The notes: a model not told the origin generated them from the sequence alone. Positions 1-6,863 are shown, counted from the first letter of the stretch. The stretch is 10,268 bases of DNA from JACCZP01 sp050997195 (GCA_050997195.1 JBPCRE010000110.1:1-10268), one strand, 5' to 3'. Made by a program: numbers and translations.

Positions 1-971
1 GCCGAGGGGGGCGCAGCGGCGCCCGCGCCCGCGCCCGCGCCGAGGCCGCCGAGCTGCTGGGTGAGATCGCTGATGGGCCGGGGGTTGGGCGGCGCGGTGA
101 TGGTCTGGGGCTCGTCCACGTCGGCGAACTCGACCGAGAAGGAGAGCGCCCCGCCGCTCGCACCGCCGGCCCCGGCCCGCCCCTCGGGCGGCACCGAGAA
201 CGGCGCGCGGACGGACATCCGGTGGATCTTGCCGTCGTCCTTGCCGACGTAGACGTCGAAGGTCGGGTTGCGCACCACGCGGGTGAGCTGGGTGCGCTGC
301 TCCGGGGTTAGCCGCGGCGGGGGGGCGCCGCGGCCGATGCGGTTGCCGGCGCGCTCGGTCACGCGCCCGAGATCGTCCACCAGCCGGCCCACGTCGAGGC
401 TCGCGGCGTAGCGGGTGGCCTCGACGCCGGCCACGGTGGCATCGCCCTCGTCGCGGGCGTCCACCAGCCAGCTCCGCGGATCGACCCCGAAGTCGCGCAG
501 GCTCCGGCCCTCGGCCCGCTGCTCGTCGGCTGCGATGTCGCGGTTGGCCTGGGCCACCCGATCGCGACCGAACTCGTACGCGGTGCCCTGGAAGACCACG
601 AAGGCGTTGTCGCCGGTGGAGATCGTCTTGGCGGTGAGGCTCTGCCCGCGTCCGGCCAGCGTCACGTCCCAGTCGAGGCTCGGGATCTGACGGTCGCCCC
701 CCGAGCGGTAGGGCCCGTTCATGCGCAGGCGCACGGGCTGCTCGAACTGCGGGACGCCATCCACGCGAATCTCCAAGTCCACACTCACCCGGGCGCTCTC
801 GATCGACTCGTTGAAGGCGTCGTCCAGCGCGCCGCGGACGCCGTTCTCGCCGCGCACGAGAAATACCACCACGAGAACGACGACGAGCGCCACCACGGCC
901 AGCGCGCCGAGGGCCACGGCGGCCGCCCGGCGCCTCGATCCCATGCCCAGTCTGCTGTGAAGGGTTGCCAT
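1..971 (-). CDS. Membrane-anchored LppX/LolA-like protein (C-terminus cut by window edge)
   Basis: Open on the minus strand from an ATG at 971 to the left edge (323 full codons, no stop), so the C-terminus is missing. Residues 11-15 are basic (GSRRR), followed by one long hydrophobic helix at about 16-39, giving an N-terminal anchor with the rest outside the membrane. The exported part has alternating beta-type segments (DVTLAGRGQSLTAKT, NAFVVFQGTAYEF, GVEATRYAASLDVGRLVDDL, TFDVYVGKDDGKIHRMSV). This style resembles the LppX/LprG/LolA half-barrel fold that holds lipids in the actinobacterial envelope; there is no lipobox cysteine, so it is not a lipoprotein. The visible C-terminus is a Gly/Ala repeat and Pro-rich. 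A second in-frame ATG at 944 (residue 10) is an equally possible start; neither has a good ribosome site. It diverges from the epimerase-like gene. The lipid-binding role is inference. Confidence 0.75.
   Translation of the reverse strand, partial: MATLHSRLGMGSRRRAAAVALGALAVVALVVVLVVVFLVRGENGVRGALDDAFNESIESARVSVDLEIRVDGVPQFEQPVRLRMNGPYRSGGDRQIPSLDWDVTLAGRGQSLTAKTISTGDNAFVVFQGTAYEFGRDRVAQANRDIAADEQRAEGRSLRDFGVDPRSWLVDARDEGDATVAGVEATRYAASLDVGRLVDDLGRVTERAGNRIGRGAPPPRLTPEQRTQLTRVVRNPTFDVYVGKDDGKIHRMSVRAPFSVPPEGRAGAGGASGGALSFSVEFADVDEPQTITAPPNPRPISDLTQQLGGLGAGAGAGAAAPPS
21..41. repeat. Hexanucleotide tandem repeat (GCCCGC), about 3.5 copies
   Basis: The unit GCCCGC repeats at 21-26, 27-32 and 33-38, with a partial fourth copy. 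On the minus strand it encodes an alternating Gly-Ala stretch (residues about 311-318) in the low-complexity C-terminal part of the anchored protein. It stays in frame because the unit is six bases. Confidence 0.7.
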
Positions 972-986
972 AGGGTTCGAAGAATG

Positions 987-992
987 AGACTA
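987..992 (-). promoter_or_regulatory. Possible -10 box (TAGTCT) of the anchored-protein gene
   Basis: On the minus strand TAGTCT lies 15 bases before the ATG at 971, which would give a very short 5' leader. No convincing -35 box is seen at 16-18 bases upstream. The 71-bp divergent gap (972-1042) must hold the promoters of both flanking genes, but nothing comparable is clear for the plus-strand gene. Weak evidence. Confidence 0.25.
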
Positions 993-1042
993 GACCGGTC
1001 CCGACCTCGCAACTTCCCCCGCTCAAACCCGTTTCCACCTCC

Positions 1043-2407
1043 GTGATCCGACGCCTCGCCCTCCTGATCCTCGCCATGACGTCCTTGGCCGCCGCCGGCG
1101 CGGCCGAGGCGGCCGCGAGCCAGGTGCTCCGCGTGGACGGCGGGCGCACCACCACCGTCGAGGATCCCTACCTCCCTCCCCCGGCGCTCACCGACCTCGC
1201 TCCGGCTCCCCCCCGAGGCAAGGGCACGCGCGCTCGTTCCGCCCAGTCGGGTCCGAGCGTGTACGCGGCGCTCGAGGCCGCGGTGGCCGCCGGGCGGGTC
1301 ACCGCCGAGCAGCAGGCGGGCTACCGCACGGTGTACGAGGCGGCGCGCCAGGCACGCGGGGGGCTGCCCCGCGCCCAGCGCACGCAGCTCTCGAGCGCGG
1401 TGGTCACCCTCGAGCGCATCGCCGGGCGCGGCCAGCTCGTTCCCGAGCGGATGCCGGCGCTCTTCCTCCAGCTCGAGCGCAACCTCGAGTTCTGGCCCTC
1501 GAACCGCGTGCCCCCCGCGGGCACCCGCGTTGTCTTCGCCGGCTCGCCGGTGGTCTTCCAGGTCTATCCCGGCCAGGGGCTCCAGCTCCAGCCGCTCGGG
1601 AACTTCGGGAAGGCCAACGCGCTCTACAACGCCTGCACCGATCCCAACCCGAAGCTCCCGCCGTGCGACCGCGAGGCCCTGCGCAGCCTCCTCGACTGGA
1701 TGCTCGCCGTGGCCGGGCGCCGCGGTGACTTCACCGCCTGGGAGTACTTCTTCCGCTTCGGGCGCGGGGAGCCGGTGTGGACCAGCGGCCTCTCCCAGGG
1801 CACGGCGGTGCAGGCCATGGCCCGCGGCGGCTCGCTCCTCGGCGACACCGCCTACCGCGACGCGGCCCTCGCCGGTCTCGGAGCCTTCGAGACCCCCGCG
1901 CCGGTCGGCGTCCGCGTGCCCTCCGCCGGCGGCGCGCACTACCTCATCTACTCCTTCGACCGCCGCCTGCGGGTGCTGAACGGCTTCCTCCAGGCGGTCA
2001 CCGGCCTCTACGACGTGGCCAAGATCACGGGCGACCCCCGCGCCCAGGCCCTCTTCGCGGCCGGCGACCGCGCCGCACGCCGCGAGATCCCGCGCTACGA
2101 CACGGGCAAGTGGTCGCGCTACTCGCTGCGCGGCTCGGCGGCCGACCTCGGCTACCACCGTCTCGTGCGCGACTTCCTGGGCAACCTCTGCCAACGCACG
2201 AGGACGCGGGTCTACTGCGCCACCCAGGCGCGCTTCACGCGCTACCTGCGCAACCCCGAGAACGTGCGCAAGTACGCGGGCCCGAAGCGCACCAGCGCGC
2301 GCAAGCCGAGCGACGTGCGCTCGCCCACCGCCGGGCCGGTGAGGATCTCCCTCCTCGTGGAGGAGGGACGGCGTACGCTGCGCTTCGAGGGCGTGGGCGG
2401 CGGGTAG
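1043..2407 (+). CDS. Secreted D-glucuronyl C5-epimerase-like protein
   Basis: 454 residues from a GTG start. Residues 1-24 form a signal peptide (RR, hydrophobic core, AEAAA region). The C-terminal half (about 232-385) matches the D-glucuronyl C5-epimerase C-terminal family (C5-epim_C): WEYFFRFGRGEPVWTSGLSQG (233-253, split here by the WTSGLSQG core at 246-253), VLNGFLQAVTGLYD (311-324), YDTGKWSRYSL (352-362) and DLGYH (368-372). The family includes heparan sulfate epimerase, an alpha/alpha-toroid enzyme with catalytic tyrosines; Y300, Y303, Y352, Y360 and Y371 are candidates. The N-terminal half (70-160) is helical with no recognised domain. Four cysteines (198, 208, 383, 392) suit two disulfides in an exported protein. 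The basic tail (405-425) may bind a polyanion. The substrate is unknown, and it may have lost epimerase activity. No ribosome site is visible before the GTG. Confidence 0.85.
   Translation: MIRRLALLILAMTSLAAAGAAEAAASQVLRVDGGRTTTVEDPYLPPPALTDLAPAPPRGKGTRARSAQSGPSVYAALEAAVAAGRVTAEQQAGYRTVYEAARQARGGLPRAQRTQLSSAVVTLERIAGRGQLVPERMPALFLQLERNLEFWPSNRVPPAGTRVVFAGSPVVFQVYPGQGLQLQPLGNFGKANALYNACTDPNPKLPPCDREALRSLLDWMLAVAGRRGDFTAWEYFFRFGRGEPVWTSGLSQGTAVQAMARGGSLLGDTAYRDAALAGLGAFETPAPVGVRVPSAGGAHYLIYSFDRRLRVLNGFLQAVTGLYDVAKITGDPRAQALFAAGDRAARREIPRYDTGKWSRYSLRGSAADLGYHRLVRDFLGNLCQRTRTRVYCATQARFTRYLRNPENVRKYAGPKRTSARKPSDVRSPTAGPVRISLLVEEGRRTLRFEGVGGG
2348..2368 (+). repeat. Perfect 9-bp inverted repeat with 3-nt loop near the epimerase gene 3' end
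   Basis: TCCCTCCTC at 2348-2356, loop GTG, and GAGGAGGGA at 2360-2368 form a perfect stem inside the coding region (about residues 436-442), 39 bases before the stop. No T-run follows, so it is not a canonical intrinsic terminator. It could still slow RNA polymerase or protect the mRNA end, or may be chance in a GC-rich gene. Confidence 0.4.
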
Positions 2408-2629
2408 GCGCGCTCGAAGCCGGGCGACTCGGACGGGACGTCCTCGGGGAAGACCGAGACTCGCTCACGGCTCGGAACGGCACACCGTCGAGATCCAAGG
2501 AGCGACCGGTCGGCTCGGCGGGCGGAGGAGCGATCGCCTGCAGGTCATGGGTCTAGTGGGCTCGTTGAGGACGCTCACGTCGAGCCGGAGGGGCGACGTC
2601 GGAAGATCACATTACGATGCCCGGTCCCG
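2408..2629 (+). promoter_or_regulatory. 222-bp intergenic region with -10-like TACGAT before the ArsA gene
   Basis: No coding potential was recognised between the epimerase stop and the ArsA start; the short frames here have no protein-like features. TACGAT at 2613-2618 ends 11 bases before the ATG at 2630, so transcription would begin only about five bases upstream of the start codon. No good -35 box is seen 16-18 bases further up and there is no Shine-Dalgarno sequence before 2630, which fits an almost leaderless transcript. No terminator with a T-run was found for the upstream gene. Confidence 0.35.
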
Positions 2630-3802
2630 ATGGCCCCCCGCACGATCCTCTACACGGGCAAGGGCGGCGTCGGCAAGACCAGCGTGGCGGCGGCCACTGC
2701 CCGCAGGTGCGCCGCCGAGGGACTGCGCACCATCGTCCTCTCCACCGACCCCGCCCACTCGCTCTCCGACTCGCTCGAGATCGAGCTGGGCTCGGCGCCC
2801 ACCCCGTGCGGCGACGGGCTGTTCGGCCAGGAGGTGCAGGCCCAGGAGGAGATGGAGCACAACTGGGAGGCGGTGCAGGAGTGGATGAGCGAGCTGCTGG
2901 CCGAGCGCGGTGTGGATCCGATATCCGCCGAGGAGCTCACCGTGCCGCCGGGGATGGACGAGCTGTTCTCCCTGCTGCAGATCAAGCGCCACCACGACTC
3001 CGGGGACTACGACTGCGTCGTGGTGGACTGCGCCCCCACGGGCGAGACCCTGCGGCTGCTGTCCTTTCCCGACGTGGCCCAGTGGTGGCTCGAGAAGGTC
3101 TTCCCGTGGGAGCAGCGCCTCGTCTCCGTGGCGCGCCCGTTCGCCAAGAGCCTCCTCGACGTGTCCCTTCCGAGCGACGCCGTGTTCGACGACGTTCGCC
3201 GCCTCGTCCACAACCTCGTGGCCATGAACGGCATCCTCCGCGACCGCGCGAGCACCTCCGTTCGGCTCGTGATGAACCCGGACCGCATGGTCATCAAGGA
3301 GTCCATGCGCACCTTCACCTACCTCAACCTCTACGGCTACCTGACCGATGCCGTGGTGGTCAACCGGGTGCTGCCCGAGGCCGCCGGCGAGGGCTACTTC
3401 GCCGCCTGGCGGCAGACCCAGGCCGAGCACATGGACCTCATCCGCTCGGCCTTCCCGCCGGTGCCCATCCTCGAGGCGCCGTGGTTCGAGCGCGAGGTGA
3501 TCGGGACCGAGATGCTCGATCGACTGGGAGGGGAGCTCTTCGCCGACGGAGAGGCGGCCGAGATGCTCCACGACGACCTCTCCCAGGAGCTCGTGACCGT
3601 CAACGGCGAGGCTCGTCTGCGCCTGGCCATCCCCTTCCAGGAGAAGGCCGACATCGCGCTCAAGAAGATCGGCCTCGAGGTGGTGGTGCGCGTAGGCCAG
3701 CAGAAGCGCACGATCATCCTCCCGCGGACCCTTGCCGCCTACCGACCCGGGCGCGCCTCGTTCGAGGACGGCGCGCTCGAGGTGGTGTTCACCCGCCCAT
3801 GA
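2630..3802 (+). CDS. ArsA/GET3-family ATPase with C-terminal HSP20-like domain
   Basis: 390 residues, one ATPase domain. The deviant Walker A GKGGVGKT is at 10-17, switch I STDPAHSL at 38-45, switch II DCAPTGET at 133-140, and VMNPDRMVIKES at 214-225 is the family's conserved nucleotide-contacting region. Residues about 326-389 match the small HSP20/alpha-crystallin-like domain found at the end of many bacterial ArsA-like proteins (RLAIPF, VVVRVGQQKRTIILP, LEVVFTRP). True arsenite-pump ArsA has two ATPase halves and metal-binding cysteines. Here there is one half, cysteines only at 27, 60, 129 and 134, no GET3-like CxxC pair, and no ars genes nearby, so arsenite transport is unlikely. ATP-dependent handling of a hydrophobic or unfolded client is the better inference. 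The ATG start puts the P-loop where the family has it. The 3' end overlaps the next start by 4 bp (ATGA), implying translational coupling. Confidence 0.92.
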   Translation: MAPRTILYTGKGGVGKTSVAAATARRCAAEGLRTIVLSTDPAHSLSDSLEIELGSAPTPCGDGLFGQEVQAQEEMEHNWEAVQEWMSELLAERGVDPISAEELTVPPGMDELFSLLQIKRHHDSGDYDCVVVDCAPTGETLRLLSFPDVAQWWLEKVFPWEQRLVSVARPFAKSLLDVSLPSDAVFDDVRRLVHNLVAMNGILRDRASTSVRLVMNPDRMVIKESMRTFTYLNLYGYLTDAVVVNRVLPEAAGEGYFAAWRQTQAEHMDLIRSAFPPVPILEAPWFEREVIGTEMLDRLGGELFADGEAAEMLHDDLSQELVTVNGEARLRLAIPFQEKADIALKKIGLEVVVRVGQQKRTIILPRTLAAYRPGRASFEDGALEVVFTRP

Positions 3803-4161
3803 GCTGGGATCCGCAGGCGGGGCGGCCGCCGGGAGAGCGCGGCGCGCCGGGCTTCGCCGCCGACGGCGAGGAGCCGTGGCCCGCCACCGGGCCCTCCGGC
3901 GACCCCTTCGACGAGCCGGACTGGCGCTCGGCCGAGACCGCGGGCACGGGGGCGCCGCGGCCTCGCGCCGTCCCGGACCTCTCCCCCCTTATCGTTCTCC
4001 TCGACGCGGTCCGCGCCGCGATCCCCCGTGAGCTTCAGGCGGGCTTCACGGCCATCCTCCGCGAGGTCCTCCTGGCCGCGCGCGCCCTGATCGACCGCTA
4101 CCTCGACCGGATGGACGGCCGAGAGGCGCGCACTCGGGTCGAGGACATCCCGATCGAGTGA
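3799..4161 (+). CDS. Small hypothetical protein coupled to the ArsA-like ATPase
   Basis: 120 residues, starting in an ATGA overlap with the ArsA stop, the main reason for choosing this start. Residues 1-55 are Gly/Pro/Ala/Asp-rich and probably disordered. Residues about 58-105 form two amphipathic helices (LSPLIVLLDAVRAAIP and LQAGFTAILREVLLAARALIDRYLDRM), ending in an acidic tail (VEDIPIE). There is no signal peptide, full-length membrane helix or known catalytic motif, and I do not recognise the family. The tight coupling suggests a partner or client-adaptor of the ATPase, with the C-terminal helices as the likely contact surface; this is inference. The same frame stays open back to 2617 through the ATPase gene, but that part is a GC-driven shadow. 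Confidence 0.7.
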   Translation: MSWDPQAGRPPGERGAPGFAADGEEPWPATGPSGDPFDEPDWRSAETAGTGAPRPRAVPDLSPLIVLLDAVRAAIPRELQAGFTAILREVLLAARALIDRYLDRMDGREARTRVEDIPIE

Positions 4162-4215
4162 GGCTGAGCCGTCGCGGGGCGCGCTCGAGCCATGCGCGCC
4201 CGCCCGGGCCGGGGG

Positions 4216-4221
4216 TAGGCT
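4216..4221 (+). promoter_or_regulatory. -10 box TAGGCT giving a leaderless-type start for the EVE gene
   Basis: TAGGCT fits the TANNNT -10 pattern and is separated from the GTG at 4229 by seven bases. That places the expected transcription start within one base of the start codon. No -35 match and no Shine-Dalgarno at normal spacing are seen. It suggests the EVE gene can be transcribed separately from the ArsA unit despite being only 67 bp downstream. Confidence 0.45.
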
Positions 4222-4228
4222 GCACGCC

Positions 4229-4699
4229 GTGAGCGACGCCCCCGTGACCAACTGGATCCTCACCGGCTCGGTCGAGAACTTCCGCGCCTCGCGCGACATC
4301 GGGTTCGAGCTCGTGGGCCTCAAGGAGCGCCGGCGGCGCCTGGCCGAGCAGGTCGAGCCCGGCGACCGGGTGATCTTCTACCTCACCAAGATCAAGGCGT
4401 TCGGAGCCATCGCGAGGATCGCCGGCGGGCTCTTCGAGGACCGGACGCCGGTGTGGCCGGGCAAGCCGGGGCAGGCCGACGCCTACCCGTGGCGGTTCCC
4501 GGCGGAGCCCGAGCTGGTGCTCCCCGAGGCCGACCTCGTGCCCGCCGAGGAGCTGGCCGGCGAGCTCGAGCACGTGCGCAAGTGGCCGGCCGAGCACTGG
4601 ACGCTCGCCTTCCAGGGGCAGTTCCGCGCGGTGAGCGCCGGCGACGCGGGAGTCATCGAGGAGCGGATGCGCGCCGCGGTGCCCGCCGGCGCGGCTTGA
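4229..4699 (+). CDS. EVE domain-containing protein
   Basis: 156 residues, nearly all one EVE domain (PUA-like fold). Matching landmarks are NWILTGSVENFRAS (8-21), the GLKERRRR segment (30-37), the PGDRVIFYLTKIKAFGAIARI core (44-64), the VWPG and YPWRF strands (75-90) and the helical C-terminus with WTLAFQGQFRAVSAGD (124-139). EVE proteins bind modified bases in DNA or RNA; when fused to nucleases they read 5-methylcytosine-type marks in restriction systems, while stand-alone ones like this are mostly uncharacterised and often chromosomal housekeeping genes. No nuclease or methylase gene lies nearby, so a defence role is not supported. The GTG start is supported by the -10 box seven bases upstream and by the domain beginning almost at once. 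Confidence 0.9.
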   Translation: MSDAPVTNWILTGSVENFRASRDIGFELVGLKERRRRLAEQVEPGDRVIFYLTKIKAFGAIARIAGGLFEDRTPVWPGKPGQADAYPWRFPAEPELVLPEADLVPAEELAGELEHVRKWPAEHWTLAFQGQFRAVSAGDAGVIEERMRAAVPAGAA

Positions 4700-4748
4700 G
4701 CGCCGCGGCCTGCGCGCCCGAGCGGGGGCTGCTCGAGGACGGGACCCC

Positions 4749-5126
4749 GTGAAGCACGAGCGCCACTACACGATCGAGCAGGCCAACGCCGCGCTGCCCT
4801 GGGTCGCAGAGCGGCTCGAGCGCATGCGCGCCGCCCGCGAGGCCCTGAACGACGAGGAGGCCAGGGCGGCGCTCACCGAGGCGGCTCCGACCAACGGAGG
4901 CGGGGCGCCCGGCCTCGTGGTGTCTCGCGCCTTCCTCGCCCTGCGCGAGGCGCTCGAGGAGCTGCAGGCCATCGAGGTGGTGCTCCGCGACCTCGAGCGC
5001 GGGCTCGTGGACTTCCCCTCCGTGCGCGAGGGGCGGGAGGTCTACCTCTGCTGGGAGGAGGGCGAGGAGAAGATCGGCTACTGGCACGATCCCGATTCCG
5101 GCTTCGGCGGGCGAGAGCCGCTGTAG
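4749..5126 (+). CDS. DUF2203 domain-containing protein
   Basis: 125 residues matching the DUF2203 family along its whole length. It opens with HYTIEQANAALPWVAERLERM (5-25), has a helical middle, and ends in the highly conserved block RDLERGLVDFPSVREGREVYLCWEEGE (80-106) followed by IGYWHDPDSGFGGREPL (109-125). The family has no assigned function; invariant His, Cys, Trp and acidic residues (C100, W101, W111, H112, D113) could bind metal or substrate, which is inference. The GTG start has a weak GAGG at 4735-4738, ten bases upstream. It sits 49 bp after the EVE gene and its stop directly abuts the next start, so the genes are probably co-transcribed. Confidence 0.9.
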   Translation: MKHERHYTIEQANAALPWVAERLERMRAAREALNDEEARAALTEAAPTNGGGAPGLVVSRAFLALREALEELQAIEVVLRDLERGLVDFPSVREGREVYLCWEEGEEKIGYWHDPDSGFGGREPL

Positions 5127-5690
5127 ATGATCCGGCTCGAGCGCGCCGCCCGGAGAGCTCGCGAGCTGGCCGTGGGTGCGGCCGGGGCCACCGGCAGGTG
5201 GGCCCGCGGCCTTCCCGCCTCCACCGCCGCACGGGTGCGCGGCCTCCCCACCGTGGTGCGCGCGCTCGGCTTCGAGCAGCGGGTGGCCGGAGCGGCGGCG
5301 CTGCTGCTCGTGCTCTCGACCTTCGGGCCCTTCTCGTGGATCGAGGCGGCGGTGATCCTGGTGGCCCTCGCGGTGATCGGGCTACTGCACGCCCGAGGCG
5401 AGGGCCGAGCCTTCCACCTGCCCTACGGCGACGGCGCGGCGATCGCGGTGGCCGGCGCTTGGTCGGCCGTGCTGATCCTCTCGCGCCTCCTCGATCGCCC
5501 GGCCGGACAGGGTCTCCTCGCTCTGGCCTGCGCCGCGCTGCTCGTGCTGGCCGGGACCCGCGAGCACGCCCGTCGCCCGCCCGACGACATCCCCGGAGGC
5601 GGGCGCGGCACCAAGTCCGCGTCCGAGGCGCCGGGCGGACGCGGAGCTCAGCCCACGGCCGAGGCCGGGCGCGGGCCCGGGCCCACGTAG
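5127..5690 (+). CDS. Hypothetical multi-pass membrane protein
   Basis: 187 residues; the ATG directly follows the DUF2203 TAG with no gap, suggesting translational coupling. The first 50 residues are very basic (many Arg), placing the N-terminus inside the cell. Hydrophobic segments lie at about 53-66, 71-88, 102-122 and 127-142, so three or four membrane helices. The C-terminal tail (147-187) is Gly/Pro/Arg-rich and probably disordered. No family was recognised. The final 43 bases overlap the convergent citrate synthase gene, so the tail composition is partly dictated by the opposite strand. The role is unknown; proximity to DUF2203 hints at a shared pathway only weakly. Confidence 0.7.
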   Translation: MIRLERAARRARELAVGAAGATGRWARGLPASTAARVRGLPTVVRALGFEQRVAGAAALLLVLSTFGPFSWIEAAVILVALAVIGLLHARGEGRAFHLPYGDGAAIAVAGAWSAVLILSRLLDRPAGQGLLALACAALLVLAGTREHARRPPDDIPGGGRGTKSASEAPGGRGAQPTAEAGRGPGPT

Positions 5691-6733
5691 CGCGCGCTCG
5701 GCCGGATCAGCCGCCCCTCGCGCTTCTGCTCGAGCACGTGCGCCGACCATCCCGCCACCCGCGCCGAGGAGAACATCGGGGTGAACAGCTCGGGAGGGAC
5801 GCCGGCGAAGTCGAGGACCACGGCCGACCAGAACTCGACGTTGGTGGCCAGCACCCGGTCGGGGCGCCGGGCCGCGAGCTCCACCAGGGCGGCCTGCTCC
5901 AGCGCCTCGGCCACCTCGAGGCGCGGCGCGCCGATCTCGCGCGCGGTCTCACGCAGCACCCGGGCCCGCGGGTCCTCGGCCCGGTAGACCCGGTGGCCGA
6001 AGCCCATGAGCCGCTCGCCGGAGTCGAGCTTGGCCTTCACGTAGAGCTCGGCGTTGCCGCCGCGCTCGACCTCGTCGAGCATCTGCAGGACGCGGGAGGG
6101 AGCGCCGCCGTGCAGGGGGCCCGAGAGCGCCCCCACCGCGGCGGACATGCAGGCGGCTACGTCGGCGCCCGTCGAGGCCACGACCCTCGCGGTGAACGTC
6201 GAGGCGTTCATCCCGTGCTCGGCCGCGGAGATCCAGTAGGCGTCGATGGCACGAACGTGGCGGGGGTCGGCCTCGCCGCGCCAGCGCAGGAGGAAGCGCT
6301 CGGGTATGGAGCTCGCCTGGTCGATCTCGCGCTGGGGCACGGGCCGGCGGCCGGGGCCGCGCGCCGACTGCGCCACGAAGGACAGCGCCATGACCGAGAC
6401 GCGGGCGAGATCCTCGCGCGCCTGGGCGTCGTCGATGTCGATGAGCTGGCCGAGCCCCCATTCCGGCCCGAGCAGCGCGAGCGCCGACTGGAGGTCCACG
6501 CGGGGGTCCCCGGAGCGCACCGAGAGGGGGTGGGGGTCAGCGGGGGGAAGCCCCGGCTCGTAGGCGCCGTCCACGAGCAGGCCCCACACCCGCTCGAAGG
6601 GCACGGCTCCCACCAGCTCCTCGATGTCCACGCCGCGGTAGCGCAGCGCCCCGCCGTCGCGATCGGGCTCGGCGATCTCGGTGGCGAAGGCCACCACGCC
6701 CTCGAGCCCCGACCGGACCTCGGTGGCGCTCAC
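5648..6733 (-). CDS. citA: Citrate synthase (CitA / citrate synthase 2 type)
   Basis: 361 residues; condenses acetyl-CoA and oxaloacetate to citrate at TCA-cycle entry, in the cytoplasm. Landmarks: LRYRGVDIEEL (30-40), AAEHGMNAST (170-179) with catalytic His173, GPLHGGAP (205-212) with His208, GFGHRVYR (244-251), and TNVEFWSAVVLDF (297-309). The usual catalytic Asp of the NVD motif is Glu300 here (codon 5834-5836). The short length and the C-terminus RLIRPSARYVGPGP are typical of actinobacterial CitA rather than the longer GltA type; methylcitrate synthase activity cannot be excluded. The frame extends upstream to an ATG at 6940, but those 69 residues are Arg/Pro-rich and unlike the family. 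The GTG at 6733 has a GAAGGA ribosome site five bases away and puts the family's first conserved strand at the right position. It converges on the membrane-protein gene with a 43-bp overlap. Confidence 0.93.
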   Translation of the reverse strand: MSATEVRSGLEGVVAFATEIAEPDRDGGALRYRGVDIEELVGAVPFERVWGLLVDGAYEPGLPPADPHPLSVRSGDPRVDLQSALALLGPEWGLGQLIDIDDAQAREDLARVSVMALSFVAQSARGPGRRPVPQREIDQASSIPERFLLRWRGEADPRHVRAIDAYWISAAEHGMNASTFTARVVASTGADVAACMSAAVGALSGPLHGGAPSRVLQMLDEVERGGNAELYVKAKLDSGERLMGFGHRVYRAEDPRARVLRETAREIGAPRLEVAEALEQAALVELAARRPDRVLATNVEFWSAVVLDFAGVPPELFTPMFSSARVAGWSAHVLEQKREGRLIRPSARYVGPGPRPASAVG

Positions 6734-6738
6734 TCGCG

Positions 6739-6744
6739 TCCTTC
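6739..6744 (-). promoter_or_regulatory. Ribosome binding site (GAAGGA) that sets the citrate synthase start
   Basis: GAAGGA on the minus strand, five bases before the GTG at 6733. It supports this start over the longer frame beginning at 6940. It is one of the few well-formed Shine-Dalgarno sites in the window. Confidence 0.7.
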
Positions 6745-6863
6745 GCGGTTTCGGTGTGCCGAGCTCACGGCGAGAGATGATGCCGAACCGGCCACTCGGG
6801 CGGCGGGGGCGTCGGCGCGGCGCGGGCGCGGCGCCCCTGGGTCGTCCATCCGTCGAGACGGCC

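Noticed and set aside
785..2194. 469-codon open frame on the minus strand across the epimerase-like gene
   Set aside because: It lies opposite two better-supported genes, is Gly/Arg/Ala/Glu-rich throughout with no domain, and is explained by the scarcity of stops in antisense frames of GC-rich genes.
2612..3571. 319-codon minus-strand frame opposite the ArsA gene
   Set aside because: His/Gly/Leu-rich antisense translation of a clearly conserved ATPase, with no recognisable motif.
2617..4161. 514-codon plus-strand frame that would fuse an alternate reading of the ArsA gene to the 120-residue protein
   Set aside because: The first 394 codons give Arg/Pro/Gly-rich sequence with no domain, while the other frame has perfect ArsA motifs. 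Only the part from 3799 is taken as real.
4229..4699. EVE gene as part of a modification-dependent restriction or other defence system
   Set aside because: No nuclease, methylase or other defence gene is in the window, and the protein is a single-domain stand-alone EVE.
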